Assembly: GCA_027315105.1 (NCBI GenBank)
Contig: DAHUYP010000089.1
Coordinates: 1 to 64,000, forward strand
Length of the DNA stretch: 64,000 nt
Direction of reading: 5' to 3'
Origin: Gammaproteobacteria bacterium
Lineage (GTDB): Bacteria; Pseudomonadota; Gammaproteobacteria; Steroidobacterales; Steroidobacteraceae
The position numbers were made by a program, and so were the translations under genes. Below, in pieces: positions 25,105 to 33,350 of this stretch. The notes under the pieces are model-generated. The model was not told where the DNA came from. It did no database searches and saw nothing but the letters and a program-made list of their open reading frames with translations. Numbering within the stretch: position 1 is the first letter of the stretch; each line of letters starts with the position of its first letter.

Positions 25105-26699
25105 CGCGACGCGGCGCCGGGCTCGGCGGCGGCAGCGCCGCCGGCAGCAGCGGCCGGTTGTCCGAACAGCAGCTGCCCGCGCAGCGCCGACACGTCGCTA
25201 CCCTGCCTGATGAGGTCCAGATACCAGTTGCCGTCGCGGGTATCACCGTACAGCACCGCGCCGCGCACGCGGTTGTCCTCGATCAGGAGGCGCTTGTAGA
25301 CGCCGCGCCCGGGATCGCGCAGCACCAGCGATTCGCCGCGCTCGCGCGGCGCGTGCTCGCCGGCGCTGAACACCGCGATGCCGCTGATCTTGAGCTGCGT
25401 GGACGGCCGCGAGCCGACGTAGCGGCGCACGCCGCGCTCGGCAAGGTAGGCGGCGCAGACCCGCGCCTGATCGCAAAGCGGCTGCAACAGCGCATAGGTG
25501 CTGTCGCGATGCTGCACGCATTCACCGACCGCGTAGATCGCAGGATCGTAGGTGAGCAGCGTGTCGTCCACCAGGATGCCGCGATCGCAGCGCAGCCCGG
25601 CGCTCTGCGCGAGCTCGATGTTCGGCCGCACACCGATCGCCAGCACCACCAGCTCGGCGGCCAGCTCGCTGCCGTCGGCCAACCGCACGCCGGTCACGCG
25701 CTCGCTGCCGAGTATGGCCGCGGTCTCGGCCTGCAGGCGAAATGCGAGGCCGCGCTGCTGCAGCTCGCGCAGCAGCAGTGCGGCCGCCGCCGCATCGAGC
25801 TGGCGGTTCATGAGCTCGGCGGTGAGGTGCACCACCGTGACCTCCATGCCCTGGTGCAGCAGCCCGCTGGCCGCCTCCAGCCCCAGCAGTCCGCCGCCGA
25901 TGACGACCGCCTTGCGATGTCGTCTCGCGGCCGAGAGCATCAGCTCGACGTCGTGCAGGTCGCGAAAGGTCACGACGCCGGGCAGCTCGCGCCCCGGCAC
26001 CGGCAGATTCACCGGCACCGAGCCGGTCGCGATCAGCAGGCGGTCGTAGCCGGCCTCGCGCCCCTGGTGCGAGCGCACACGGCGGCGCAGGCGATCGATG
26101 TGCACGACCGGGTCGCTGCCGTGCAGCACGATGCCGTGCTGCGCGTACCACTCCGGCGGGTGGGTGACGATCTCGGCCGCGCTCTTCTCACCGGCCAGCA
26201 GCGGCGAGAGCAGCACGCGGTTATAGGCGCCGGACGGCTCGGCGCCGAACACCGTGATGTCGTACTCGTGCGGCGCGAGCTCGATCAGCTCCTCGATCGT
26301 GCGCATGGCCGCCATGCCGTTGCCGATCACGACCAGGCGGCGTTTTCCGGCCCGCGGCCGCAGCGCCACGGGCTCGTCGCGGATCCAGATGTCGCCGTCG
26401 CTGATGCGCGCCAGATAGGTCGGCACGCACAGCTCGGGCTCCTCCAGGCAGCGGCCCGTGATCAGGCTGTAGTGCTGCTTGTAGATGGGCGAGGCAACGA
26501 CCAGCTCGCCGGCAAGATCGCCGACGATGCCACGCGACAGCACGTTCGCGCCGCTGGCCGGATCGAAGTTGCCGATCGCGTGTACCGCATCGCGTATGCG
26601 AAACAGCGCCACCTGCCGGCCGCCGACCAGCGCGCAGGCGCCGCAGTCCGGAATGATGTCGTCGATCGCGCACACGCGGGTCCAGCGCGCTGCGCTCAT
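25101..26699 (-). CDS. NirD-like domain fused to NAD(P)H flavoreductase (NasB type)
   Basis: A 532-aa two-part protein. Residues 1-110 resemble NirD, the small subunit of NAD(P)H nitrite reductase: a Rieske fold (ALVGGRQVALFRIRDAVHAI, ASPIYKQHYSLITG) without the Cys/His cluster ligands, as usual for NirD. Residues 118 onward form an FAD/NAD(P)-binding reductase (VVIGNGMAAMRTIEEL, ATGSVPVNLPVPG, VVIGGGLLGLEAASGLLHQG, and GECVQHRDSTYALL). No BFD or sirohaem domain follows. The start at 26699 overlaps the nirB stop (ATGA); the longer open frame upstream is antisense-like shadow inside nirB. It probably supplies NirD to NirB and electrons to NasA. Confidence 0.88.
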   Translation of the reverse strand: MSAARWTRVCAIDDIIPDCGACALVGGRQVALFRIRDAVHAIGNFDPASGANVLSRGIVGDLAGELVVASPIYKQHYSLITGRCLEEPELCVPTYLARISDGDIWIRDEPVALRPRAGKRRLVVIGNGMAAMRTIEELIELAPHEYDITVFGAEPSGAYNRVLLSPLLAGEKSAAEIVTHPPEWYAQHGIVLHGSDPVVHIDRLRRRVRSHQGREAGYDRLLIATGSVPVNLPVPGRELPGVVTFRDLHDVELMLSAARRHRKAVVIGGGLLGLEAASGLLHQGMEVTVVHLTAELMNRQLDAAAAALLLRELQQRGLAFRLQAETAAILGSERVTGVRLADGSELAAELVVLAIGVRPNIELAQSAGLRCDRGILVDDTLLTYDPAIYAVGECVQHRDSTYALLQPLCDQARVCAAYLAERGVRRYVGSRPSTQLKISGIAVFSAGEHAPRERGESLVLRDPGRGVYKRLLIEDNRVRGAVLYGDTRDGNWYLDLIRQGSDVSALRGQLLFGQPAAAAGGAAAAEPGAASR

Positions 26700-29218
26700 A
26701 CCGCCTCCTCGAGGCGTGCGCGCCCGGCCGCCGCCGGCCGCGGCTGGCCGCGCTCGTCCACGAACACGATGTTCTCGTCCGGTTGGTCGCTGTTGATGAA
26801 GTGGCGGAAGCGGCGCAGAGTCTGCGGATCCTCGATGGCCCGTTGCCACTCGCAGCGGTAGCTGTCGGCCATCCGCTGCATATCGGCCTCGAGCTCGGCG
26901 GCGATGCCGAGCCGGTCCTCGCACACCACCTGCTTCAGGTAGTCCAGTCCACCCTCGAGGTTGTCGCGCCAGACGCTGGTACGCTGCAGGCGGTCCGCCG
27001 TGCGGATATAGAACATCAGGAATCGATCGACGTAGCGCACCAGCGTCGCGCGGTCCAGATCGGCCGCCAGCAGCTCGGCATGGCGCGGTTTCATGCCGCC
27101 GTTGCCGCACACGTACAGGTTCCAGCCCTTCTCGGTCGCGATCACGCCGACGTCCTTTGCCTGTGCCTCGGCGCATTCGCGCACGCACCCCGAGACGCCG
27201 AACTTGAGCTTGTGCGGTGCGCGCAGCCCCTTGTAGCGGTTCTCCAGCTCGATGGCGAAACCGACGCTGTCCTGCACGCCGTATCGGCACCAGCTCGAGC
27301 CCACGCAGCTCTTCACCGTGCGCACGGCCTTGCCGTACGCGTGCCCCGACTCGAAGCCGGCCGCCACCAGCTCGCGCCAGATCTGCGGCAGCTGGTGCAC
27401 GCGGGCGCCGAACAGGTCGATGCGCTGGCCGCCGGTGATCTTGCTATACAGCCGGTACTTCTGCGCCACCTGGCCGATGGCGATCAGCTGCTGCGCACTG
27501 ATCTCCCCGCCCGCCACCCGCGGCACGATCGAATAGCTGCCGTCCTTCTGGATGTTGGCGAGAAAATAGTCGTTCGAATCCTGCAGCGGCGCCTGGTCGC
27601 GCTCCAGCACGAACTCGTTCCAGCAGGAGGCGAAGATCGAGGCCGCCGCCGGCTTGCAGATGTCGCAGCCAAGGCCGCAGCCATGCCGGGCCAGCAGCTG
27701 CCCGAACGTGCGCAGCCCGCCGACCCGCACCAGGTGATGCAGCTGCTGGCGCGAGTACGGGAAGTGCTCGCACAGATGGTTGTTGACTGCGACGCCGCGC
27801 CGCGCGAGCTCGGCCTTGAGTATCTGCGTCACCAGCGGCGCACAGCCGCCGCAGGCAGTGCCGGCCCGCGTGCGTTGCTTGAGGGCGCCGAGCGAAGTCG
27901 CGCCGCCGGCCACGGCCGCGCACAGCTCGCCCTTGCTGACGTTGTTGCAGCAACAGATCTGCGCGGCATCGGGCAGCGCGACTGCGCCGGGCAGAGCCTG
28001 CCGGCCCGCAGCCTCGGACGCGGGCAGCAGCAGTTGCTCCGGCGGCACGGGCAGTGGCAGGGCGTTCTGCACCATCTGCAGCAGGCTGCCGTAGTCCTGC
28101 GCGTCTCCGACCAGCATGGCACCGAGCAGGCGCTGCGCGTCGTCGCTGACGACGAGCCTGCGGTAGATCTGGCGCCGCTCGTCGATCAGGCTGCAGCTGC
28201 GGGCGCCGGCCGTGACGCCGTGCGCATCGCCGATCGAGGCGACGTCCACGCCCATGAGCTTGAGCCTGGTGCTCAGGTCGGCGCCGGTGAACGCGGCCCC
28301 GTGTCCTCCCAGCAATTGCGCGGCGACCACGCCGGCCATCTGGTATCCCGGGGCGACCAGCCCGTAGATCCTGCCGTTCCAGAGCGCGCACTCGCCGATC
28401 GCGTAAATGTCCGGATCCGAGGTGCGGCAGGCATCGTCGACCACGATCCCGCCGCGCTCCCCGGAGGCCAGGCCCGCGGCGCGCGCAAGCTCATCGCGCG
28501 GCCGGATGCCGGCGGAGAACACGATCAGATCGGTTTCGAGCTCGCTGCCGCCGGCAAAGCGCATGCGGTGGCGGCATGACGTGCCGGCCGCGATCTCGAC
28601 GGTGTGCTTGCCGGTGTGCACGCCCACGCCGAGCTGCGCGATGCGCGCGTGCAGCACCCGCCCGCCGCTATCGTCGATCTGCAGCGCCATCAACCGCGGC
28701 GCAGATTCGACCACGTGCGTCTCGAGGCCCAGATCCCTGATCGCCTTGGCCGCCTCCAGGCCCAGCAGGCCGCCGCCGAGCACGGCGCCGACCCTGGCGC
28801 CGGCGCCGGCGGCGCGAATCGCCTCCAGATCCTCGATGGTGCGGTAGGCGAAGCAGCCGGGCCGCTCGCGCCCCGGCACGTCCGGCACGAACGCATACGA
28901 GCCGGTCGCGAACACCAGGCGATCATAGGGCAGCACCCGCCCGCTCGCGCTGTGCACGCAGCGCCGCTGGCGATCAACCTGCACGGCCTTGTCCGACAGA
29001 TGCAGCCGGATGCCGCGCTGCTGGTAGAACCCGGGCTCCGCCAGCGACAGATCCTGCGCGCCGGTGCCGGAAAAGAACGACGTCAGGTGCACACGGTCGT
29101 AGGCCGCGCGCGGCTCCTCGCACAGCACGGTGATCTCGAGCGGCGGCGCCGCGCTCGCCGTGAGCAGCTCCAGCAGCCGCTGTCCCACCATCCCGTTGCC
29201 AATGACGACCAGCTTCAT
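26696..29218 (-). CDS. nirB: Assimilatory nitrite reductase [NAD(P)H] large subunit
   Basis: Reduces nitrite to ammonium in the cytoplasm. Order of domains: FAD/NAD(P)H reductase (residues 1-300; LVVIGNGMVGQRLLELL, VLGGGLLGLEAAKAI); a BFD [2Fe-2S] domain at about 415-470 (ICCCNNVSKGELC, GTACGGCAPLV); and the sulfite/nitrite reductase sirohaem domain from about 545. The cluster/sirohaem ligands are present as CVGSSWC and CVRECAEA. Length 840 aa is normal. It starts downstream of a 318-bp leader with an ANTAR-type hairpin and intrinsic terminator and is the first structural gene of the nas operon. Confidence 0.95.
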   Translation of the reverse strand: MKLVVIGNGMVGQRLLELLTASAAPPLEITVLCEEPRAAYDRVHLTSFFSGTGAQDLSLAEPGFYQQRGIRLHLSDKAVQVDRQRRCVHSASGRVLPYDRLVFATGSYAFVPDVPGRERPGCFAYRTIEDLEAIRAAGAGARVGAVLGGGLLGLEAAKAIRDLGLETHVVESAPRLMALQIDDSGGRVLHARIAQLGVGVHTGKHTVEIAAGTSCRHRMRFAGGSELETDLIVFSAGIRPRDELARAAGLASGERGGIVVDDACRTSDPDIYAIGECALWNGRIYGLVAPGYQMAGVVAAQLLGGHGAAFTGADLSTRLKLMGVDVASIGDAHGVTAGARSCSLIDERRQIYRRLVVSDDAQRLLGAMLVGDAQDYGSLLQMVQNALPLPVPPEQLLLPASEAAGRQALPGAVALPDAAQICCCNNVSKGELCAAVAGGATSLGALKQRTRAGTACGGCAPLVTQILKAELARRGVAVNNHLCEHFPYSRQQLHHLVRVGGLRTFGQLLARHGCGLGCDICKPAAASIFASCWNEFVLERDQAPLQDSNDYFLANIQKDGSYSIVPRVAGGEISAQQLIAIGQVAQKYRLYSKITGGQRIDLFGARVHQLPQIWRELVAAGFESGHAYGKAVRTVKSCVGSSWCRYGVQDSVGFAIELENRYKGLRAPHKLKFGVSGCVRECAEAQAKDVGVIATEKGWNLYVCGNGGMKPRHAELLAADLDRATLVRYVDRFLMFYIRTADRLQRTSVWRDNLEGGLDYLKQVVCEDRLGIAAELEADMQRMADSYRCEWQRAIEDPQTLRRFRHFINSDQPDENIVFVDERGQPRPAAAGRARLEEAV

Positions 29219-29263
29219 CGACCCACCTCGCGTGGCGCGGCGGCACCTCGAGCCGAACGCGCG

Positions 29264-29328
29264 AAAAAAAAGCTGCCGGTCTTCGCGGTGTCGGCCCGAA
29301 ACGACCGCTCACCCGCAATCCCGGCAGC
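29264..29328 (-). terminator. Intrinsic terminator/attenuator in the nirB leader
   Basis: On the minus strand the arms GCTGCCGG (29321-29328) and CCGGCAGC (29272-29279) pair perfectly and are followed by eight T residues (29264-29271). The terminator ends 45 bp before the nirB ATG and downstream of any promoter between nasT and nirB. It must therefore be read through for the operon to be expressed. This is the arrangement of NasR/NasT-type attenuation. Confidence 0.85.
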
Positions 29329-29337
29329 ATTGCCCGC

Positions 29338-29400
29338 GTCAGCCCGACGCTGGGCTGACGTGCGAAGACCAGCAACTGCCGTGCCAGTCCCTCAGCGAGC
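29338..29400 (-). promoter_or_regulatory. ANTAR-type RNA hairpin in the nirB leader
   Basis: On the minus strand GTCAGCCC and GGGCTGAC (29338-29359) form a perfect 8-bp stem closing the hexaloop AGCGTC. ANTAR proteins recognise paired hairpins with six-base loops having A at position 1 and G at position 4; this loop fits exactly. The second (5') hairpin is expected just upstream. A candidate loop ACGGCA lies within about 29370-29400, but its stem is weak and interrupted. The element sits ten bases before the terminator stem, as in known antitermination leaders. Confidence 0.7.
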
Positions 29401-29536
29401 AGTAACCGCATGAGCCAAATGAGGTTCCGCGCGCGCGCGGCCGGCCGCCGCCGGCGCCGTAGCGCCGTGTTGGCGCAGCCGGCGTCGCTCCGGCACCGCT
29501 TTCGTGCAACGATGCCGGGGCCGCGCGCCGCGCGCG

Positions 29537-30124
29537 TCACTTGAACAGCTGCGCCGCCGTGATCACGCTGCGTGCGACTTCCGACAAGCGCAGATTCGAG
29601 TCCATGGCAGTGCGGCGCAGCAGCGCATAGGCCTCGTCCTCGCGCAGCCCGCGCTGCTGCATCAGGATGCCCTTGGCGCGCTCGACCAGCTTGCGCTCCT
29701 CGAGCGCCTGGCGCGTGCGATCGAGCTCGTCGCGCAAGCGGGCGAACGCATTGAAGCGGCTGATGCACAGATCCAGGATCGGCTTGACGCGCTCCTTGCG
29801 CAGGCCGTCGACGACGTAGGCACCGATGCCGGCCTCGATTGCCGCCTCGATCATCGAGGCGTCGGAGCGATCGACGAACATCGCCACCGGACGATGAACG
29901 CTGCGCGAGACCTGGAACATCTGCTCGAGCACATCCCGGTTCGGATTCTCCAGATCGATGAAGATCACGTCGGGATCGGCATCGACGATGCGGCGCAGGA
30001 GATTCTGCATGTCGCGCACCACCACGACGTGCGCGTGCCCCGCCTCGCGCAACCCCTCCTCGATGACCGAGGCACGCATCAGGTTCTGATCGACGACGAG
30101 GATGCGCAGCGTCTTGTCGGGCAT
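29537..30124 (-). CDS. nasT: NasT-type ANTAR response regulator (antiterminator)
   Basis: A 195-aa protein with an N-terminal receiver-like domain (residues 5-120; LRILVVDQNLMRASVIEEGL, DVIFIDLENPNRDVL). A coiled segment follows, then an ANTAR RNA-binding domain at about 130-195 (LVERAKGILMQQRGLREDEAY then RLSEVARSVITA). NasT proteins bind leader RNA and prevent termination upstream of nitrate/nitrite assimilation genes. It lies immediately upstream of nirB, whose leader carries a matching hairpin and terminator. The partner sensor NasS, usually encoded next to it, is not in the window. ATG at 30124 gives the standard NasT N-terminus. Confidence 0.92.
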   Translation of the reverse strand: MPDKTLRILVVDQNLMRASVIEEGLREAGHAHVVVVRDMQNLLRRIVDADPDVIFIDLENPNRDVLEQMFQVSRSVHRPVAMFVDRSDASMIEAAIEAGIGAYVVDGLRKERVKPILDLCISRFNAFARLRDELDRTRQALEERKLVERAKGILMQQRGLREDEAYALLRRTAMDSNLRLSEVARSVITAAQLFK

Positions 30125-30195
30125 TGCCGATTCTAGGGAGCCGCCACCAGGCGCGCGTCGGCGGGCGGCACGCCGGCGCGGCGGTCGGGCAAGGG

Positions 30196-30263
30196 AAAAA
30201 GACGCTGCCGGCATTCGGCGCTCATCGCGGGGGGTGTGAGATGAGCGCTAGTGCCGGCAGCGT
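30196..30263 (-). terminator. Strong two-part hairpin with T-tract upstream of nasT
   Basis: An outer 12-bp stem (30202-30213 with 30252-30263) and an inner 9-bp stem (30218-30226 with 30240-30248) both pair perfectly. On the minus strand a T-run follows at 30196-30200. It would terminate leftward transcription about 70 bp before the nasT ATG. Its outer arms contain the same GCTGCCGG core as the nirB attenuator, which suggests that nasT may also be controlled by attenuation. Confidence 0.75.
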
Positions 30264-30710
30264 TGCCGTTGGCCCTTCGCAGGCCTCACTTGCAGACGAA
30301 ATCGCCTGTTGCCTCGGTTGATGCAACCGATATGCCAGCGCGCCCCGGAGGCCGCGGCGATCTCATCGCGCCATCGCCGCGGCGATCGTTTTTCCATGCA
30401 TTAGAATGATTTGCGCCGCCCACGCGGCCGCTGGCGCGGCGCTCTGGCGGCGCGCGCGCGACGACCGCGGCCCGCCGCGCGTGCATCCTGGGGCCCATCA
30501 TTGACCCTCGACGGCGCAAGCGCTCGCGGCATCGCACCGTTGCAGGGAGCCGCACGGTGCGGCGGCCGCGGGCGCAGCCAGCCGCGCGCGCCACACCGCC
30601 CCGCCCGGCGTGAGGCCGGCAGCGAGCATGTCATGGTGCATTGGGCTATATTGTCCGTTCCGCGCGGCAAGCGCTGTAGGATGCGACTCACTGCTCACAG
30701 CGGGAAATCC
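30264..30710. other. Gene-free region between nasT and the histidine kinase
   Basis: No convincing coding sequence is visible. The stretch holds a rightward terminator-like hairpin (30351-30393), a small hairpin near 30325-30342 (CGGTTG and CAACCG around a three-base loop) and an AT-richer patch near 30390-30415. A TATATT-like hexamer lies near 30649 and may belong to the histidine kinase promoter. The leftward nasT promoter should also lie here, but no clear -35/-10 pair is seen. Confidence 0.6.
30351..30393 (+). terminator. Orphan rightward intrinsic terminator
   Basis: GCCGCGGCGAT (30351-30361) pairs perfectly with ATCGCCGCGGC (30373-30383) and is followed by GATCG and five T residues (30389-30393). 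No rightward gene lies between 30125 and this site, so it has no obvious gene to terminate. It may end a small RNA, or block antisense transcription from nasT. Confidence 0.65.
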
Positions 30711-32150
30711 ATGATTCGGTCCGGTCGTGTGTGGCGCGCGGTCGCTCTGGCGATGGCTTTCCTGCTGCTCGTGGCGCTGGTCGTGATCGCCGAGATCGGC
30801 CAGAGCGGGCAAAAGGAAATCGACCAGATCATCAGCTTCTCGCAGCAGCGGCAGGTGATGATCGCCGAGCTGCTGACCGACCTGTCCGATGCGGAAGCGG
30901 CGCAACGCGGCTTTCTGCTCACCGACGACGAGAAGTATCTGCAGCCCTATCGGGTCGCGCGCGATCGCATCGAACCGGCGCTCAACCGGCTCACCAACCT
31001 GTTCCCCGACGACGACAGCATGCGCATGAGCCTCGAGGAGCGCGACATCGTGCGCCACATGCGTGTCCTGGTCGGCGCCAAGCTCGGCGAGCTCGCGGCC
31101 TTGCTGGCGCTCTACCGCGCGCAGGGGCCCGAGCAGGCGCTGGCGCTGGTGCGCACCGATCTCGGCAGCCGCACGAGCAGCGATATCCGCGACGGCGCCA
31201 TGCGCCTGCGGTACATGGAGCACGACGCGGTCAACATGGCCATCGCGCGCGCCGAGCGCCTGCGCATGATCTGGCGCATGCTCATGGGCGCGGTGGTACT
31301 GCTCAACATCATGCTGTTGATCACCGCGGCATCGCTGCTGGCGCGGCAGGCGCGCCGCCGGGCGGCGCTCACCGAGCAGCTCGCGATGGAGAACGAGGAG
31401 CTCGAGCGGCGGGTACGGCGCCGCACCGCCGAGCTGTCGGCGCTCTCGAGCCACCTGCAGCAGCTGTCGGAGAGGGAGAAGGCGGCGCTGGCGCGCGAAC
31501 TGCACGACGAGCTCGGCGGCCTGCTGATCGCGGCCAAGATGGACGTGTCGTGGCTGCAGAAACGCTGGCCGAACGGCGATGCCGAGATCCAGTCGCGCTG
31601 GCTGCGGGTGCTCAAGGCGCTCGACGACGGCGTCGACTTCAAGCGCCGCGTCGTCGAGAACCTGCGGCCGACGCTGCTCGACAACATGGGCCTGGTGCCG
31701 GCGCTGCGCTGGATCACCCAGGAGACCTGCAATCGCGCCGGGCTGCGCTACAGCGAGATCTATCCCGAGCACGAACCGCAATTGGTCGACGATGCCGCCA
31801 TCATGGTATTTCGGCTGGTACAGGAATCGCTGACCAACATCGTCAAGCACGCGTGTGCAACCCAGGTGCGCGTCGAGGTCGACGTGCAGGACGATGAGCT
31901 GCTGGTCTGGATCGAGGATGACGGCGTCGGCATCGACAGCGACCGCCGCGACGCCGTCGGCTCACACGGTCTCGCCACCATGCGCCATCGGGTGCGCAGC
32001 TTCGGCGGCTCGATCGAGATCGACGCGCCGGCACACGGCGGCACCAGGATTCGGGCGCGGGTGCCGCTCGCGAACGTGCTGCAGGCTGCGCAGCCCCGGG
32101 CCGTTGCCGCACCGGCGGCGCGGCCTTTGGCCAGCAGCCCCGCCGCCTAG
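30711..32150 (+). CDS. CHASE3 sensor histidine kinase, HisKA_3/NarX-UhpB class
   Basis: A 479-aa membrane kinase. TM1 lies at about residues 8-28. An extracytoplasmic CHASE3-like helical sensor follows (SDAEAAQRGFLLTDDEKYLQPY at about 60-81 is typical). TM2 is at about 185-210, then a short coiled coil. The HisKA_3 dimerisation domain has the phospho-acceptor in ARELHDELGG (about H265), and the C-terminal ATPase has IEDDGVGID and GSHGLATMRHRV. ATG at 30711 is chosen because the TM helix follows directly; an in-frame ATG at 30681 is possible. Such kinases pair with NarL/FixJ regulators, and one is encoded at 32683-33315. The stimulus is unknown. Confidence 0.9.
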   Translation: MIRSGRVWRAVALAMAFLLLVALVVIAEIGQSGQKEIDQIISFSQQRQVMIAELLTDLSDAEAAQRGFLLTDDEKYLQPYRVARDRIEPALNRLTNLFPDDDSMRMSLEERDIVRHMRVLVGAKLGELAALLALYRAQGPEQALALVRTDLGSRTSSDIRDGAMRLRYMEHDAVNMAIARAERLRMIWRMLMGAVVLLNIMLLITAASLLARQARRRAALTEQLAMENEELERRVRRRTAELSALSSHLQQLSEREKAALARELHDELGGLLIAAKMDVSWLQKRWPNGDAEIQSRWLRVLKALDDGVDFKRRVVENLRPTLLDNMGLVPALRWITQETCNRAGLRYSEIYPEHEPQLVDDAAIMVFRLVQESLTNIVKHACATQVRVEVDVQDDELLVWIEDDGVGIDSDRRDAVGSHGLATMRHRVRSFGGSIEIDAPAHGGTRIRARVPLANVLQAAQPRAVAAPAARPLASSPAA

Positions 32151-32551
32151 TTCAGGCCGTCTGCGGGATCCCCGTCGGCGCCGATCTGCTGCAGCAGCGC
32201 CGGCAAGCGATCGAAATCGCGCATCTTGTCGAGAAAATGGCGCACTCCGAGCGCCGCGGCCGCGCGCCGATACTCGGCCAGGTCGTAGTTGGTGAGCACG
32301 ATGACGACCACCCTGCCGGCCTGGCTGGCGGGCATCGCGCGCAACACGCCGAAGCCCGTGCCCTGGCGCAGGTGCAGGTCGAGCAGCACCACATCCACCG
32401 CGCCGCTCTGCAGCGCGGCCACCGCATCGGCCTCGCTGTCCACGGTACCGGCAAGCCGCACCCCCGGCACGCTCAACAGCGTCTCGCGCAGGCGCTCTGC
32501 CAGCACCCGCGAGTCCTCCACCAGCAGGACCGAGAGATTGCGCGAGCGCAT
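32147..32551 (-). CDS. Stand-alone receiver-domain response regulator
   Basis: A 134-aa single receiver domain. The phospho-acceptor Asp is in VDVVLLDLHL at about residue 54, the acidic pocket in LLVEDSRV, the conserved Thr in VLTNYD and the Lys in FLDKMRDF. No output domain follows. Its 3' end overlaps the convergent histidine kinase gene by four bases. Upstream ATGs could extend the N-terminus, but 32551 gives the standard receiver start. It may act as a phosphate sink or relay for the adjoining kinase. Confidence 0.87.
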   Translation of the reverse strand: MRSRNLSVLLVEDSRVLAERLRETLLSVPGVRLAGTVDSEADAVAALQSGAVDVVLLDLHLRQGTGFGVLRAMPASQAGRVVVIVLTNYDLAEYRRAAAALGVRHFLDKMRDFDRLPALLQQIGADGDPADGLN

Positions 32552-32682
32552 GTGAGGCCATTCAGAACCGACTGCGTGCACGTCCATGTCCCGACATCGT
32601 GACCTGTAATTCATCCCACCGTGGTGAAGTAGATTCGCCTTCGGACAGGTAGCGCAATCGGAGCCGGCCTACAGCGGCGGCG

Positions 32683-33315
32683 TTATTGGATGATTCCGTT
32701 GCGCAGAGCGTAGGTCGTGATGTCGGCGTTGGTGGACAAGCTCATCTTCTCCAGAATTCGTGTCCGGTAGGTGCTGACAGTCTTGACCGACAGGCACAGC
32801 TCGTCGGCGATCGAGGACACGGCGCGGCCCGCGGCCAGCTTGCAGAAGATCTGGAACTCGCGCTCCGACAGCCGGCGGTGCAGCGGCTGATCGCTGTCTC
32901 CGTCCAGATCCGAGAGCAGCAGCTCCGCCAGGTTGGCGCTGACATAGCGCCGCCCCTGCAGCACCGCGCGTGTCGCCTTGAGCAGCTCCTCGGGCGAGCA
33001 TTCCTTGGGCAGATAGCCGCCGGCGCCGGCCTTCAGTACGTTGATCGCGTATTGGCGTTCGGGGAAACCGCTCAGCACCAGCACCTTGGTGTCCGGGTAG
33101 CTGGCCCGCACGTACCGCAGGATGTCCAGGCCGCTGCGATCGGGCATGTTGATGTCGAGGATCACCAGGTCCCAGTTGCCGGCACGCAATTTGTCGAGCG
33201 TCTCATTGCCGGAGGCGGCCTCGCCGATCTCGGTGATGCTGCGATCGTCCTCCAGGAACTGACGCAGGCCGGCGCGCACCATCGCATGGTCGTCTGCAAT
33301 CAGTATCCTCGTCAT
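32683..33315 (-). CDS. NarL/FixJ-family response regulator
   Basis: A 210-aa regulator. The receiver (residues 1-120) has ILIADDHAMVRAGL, the phospho-acceptor in DLVILDINMPDRSG, and KAGAGGYLPKECSPEE. A LuxR-type helix-turn-helix occupies about 142-205 (LSEREFQIFCKLAAGRAVSSIA, LSVKTVSTYRTRILEKM). ATG at 33315 follows a purine-rich site (caggtgaatcc). It is the most likely partner of the HisKA_3 kinase at 30711-32150. It begins 36 bp after the sigma54 activator gene on the same strand, suggesting one transcript. Targets are not visible. Confidence 0.92.
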   Translation of the reverse strand: MTRILIADDHAMVRAGLRQFLEDDRSITEIGEAASGNETLDKLRAGNWDLVILDINMPDRSGLDILRYVRASYPDTKVLVLSGFPERQYAINVLKAGAGGYLPKECSPEELLKATRAVLQGRRYVSANLAELLLSDLDGDSDQPLHRRLSEREFQIFCKLAAGRAVSSIADELCLSVKTVSTYRTRILEKMSLSTNADITTYALRNGIIQ

Positions 33316-33350
33316 GGATTCACCTGCCCCGGCTTGGAGATTCGGAGCAT

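Noticed and set aside
30711..32150. The histidine kinase as a nitrate sensor (NarX)
   Set aside because: It is of the same broad class, but the sensor region resembles CHASE3 rather than the NarX P-box, so a nitrate signal is not supported.
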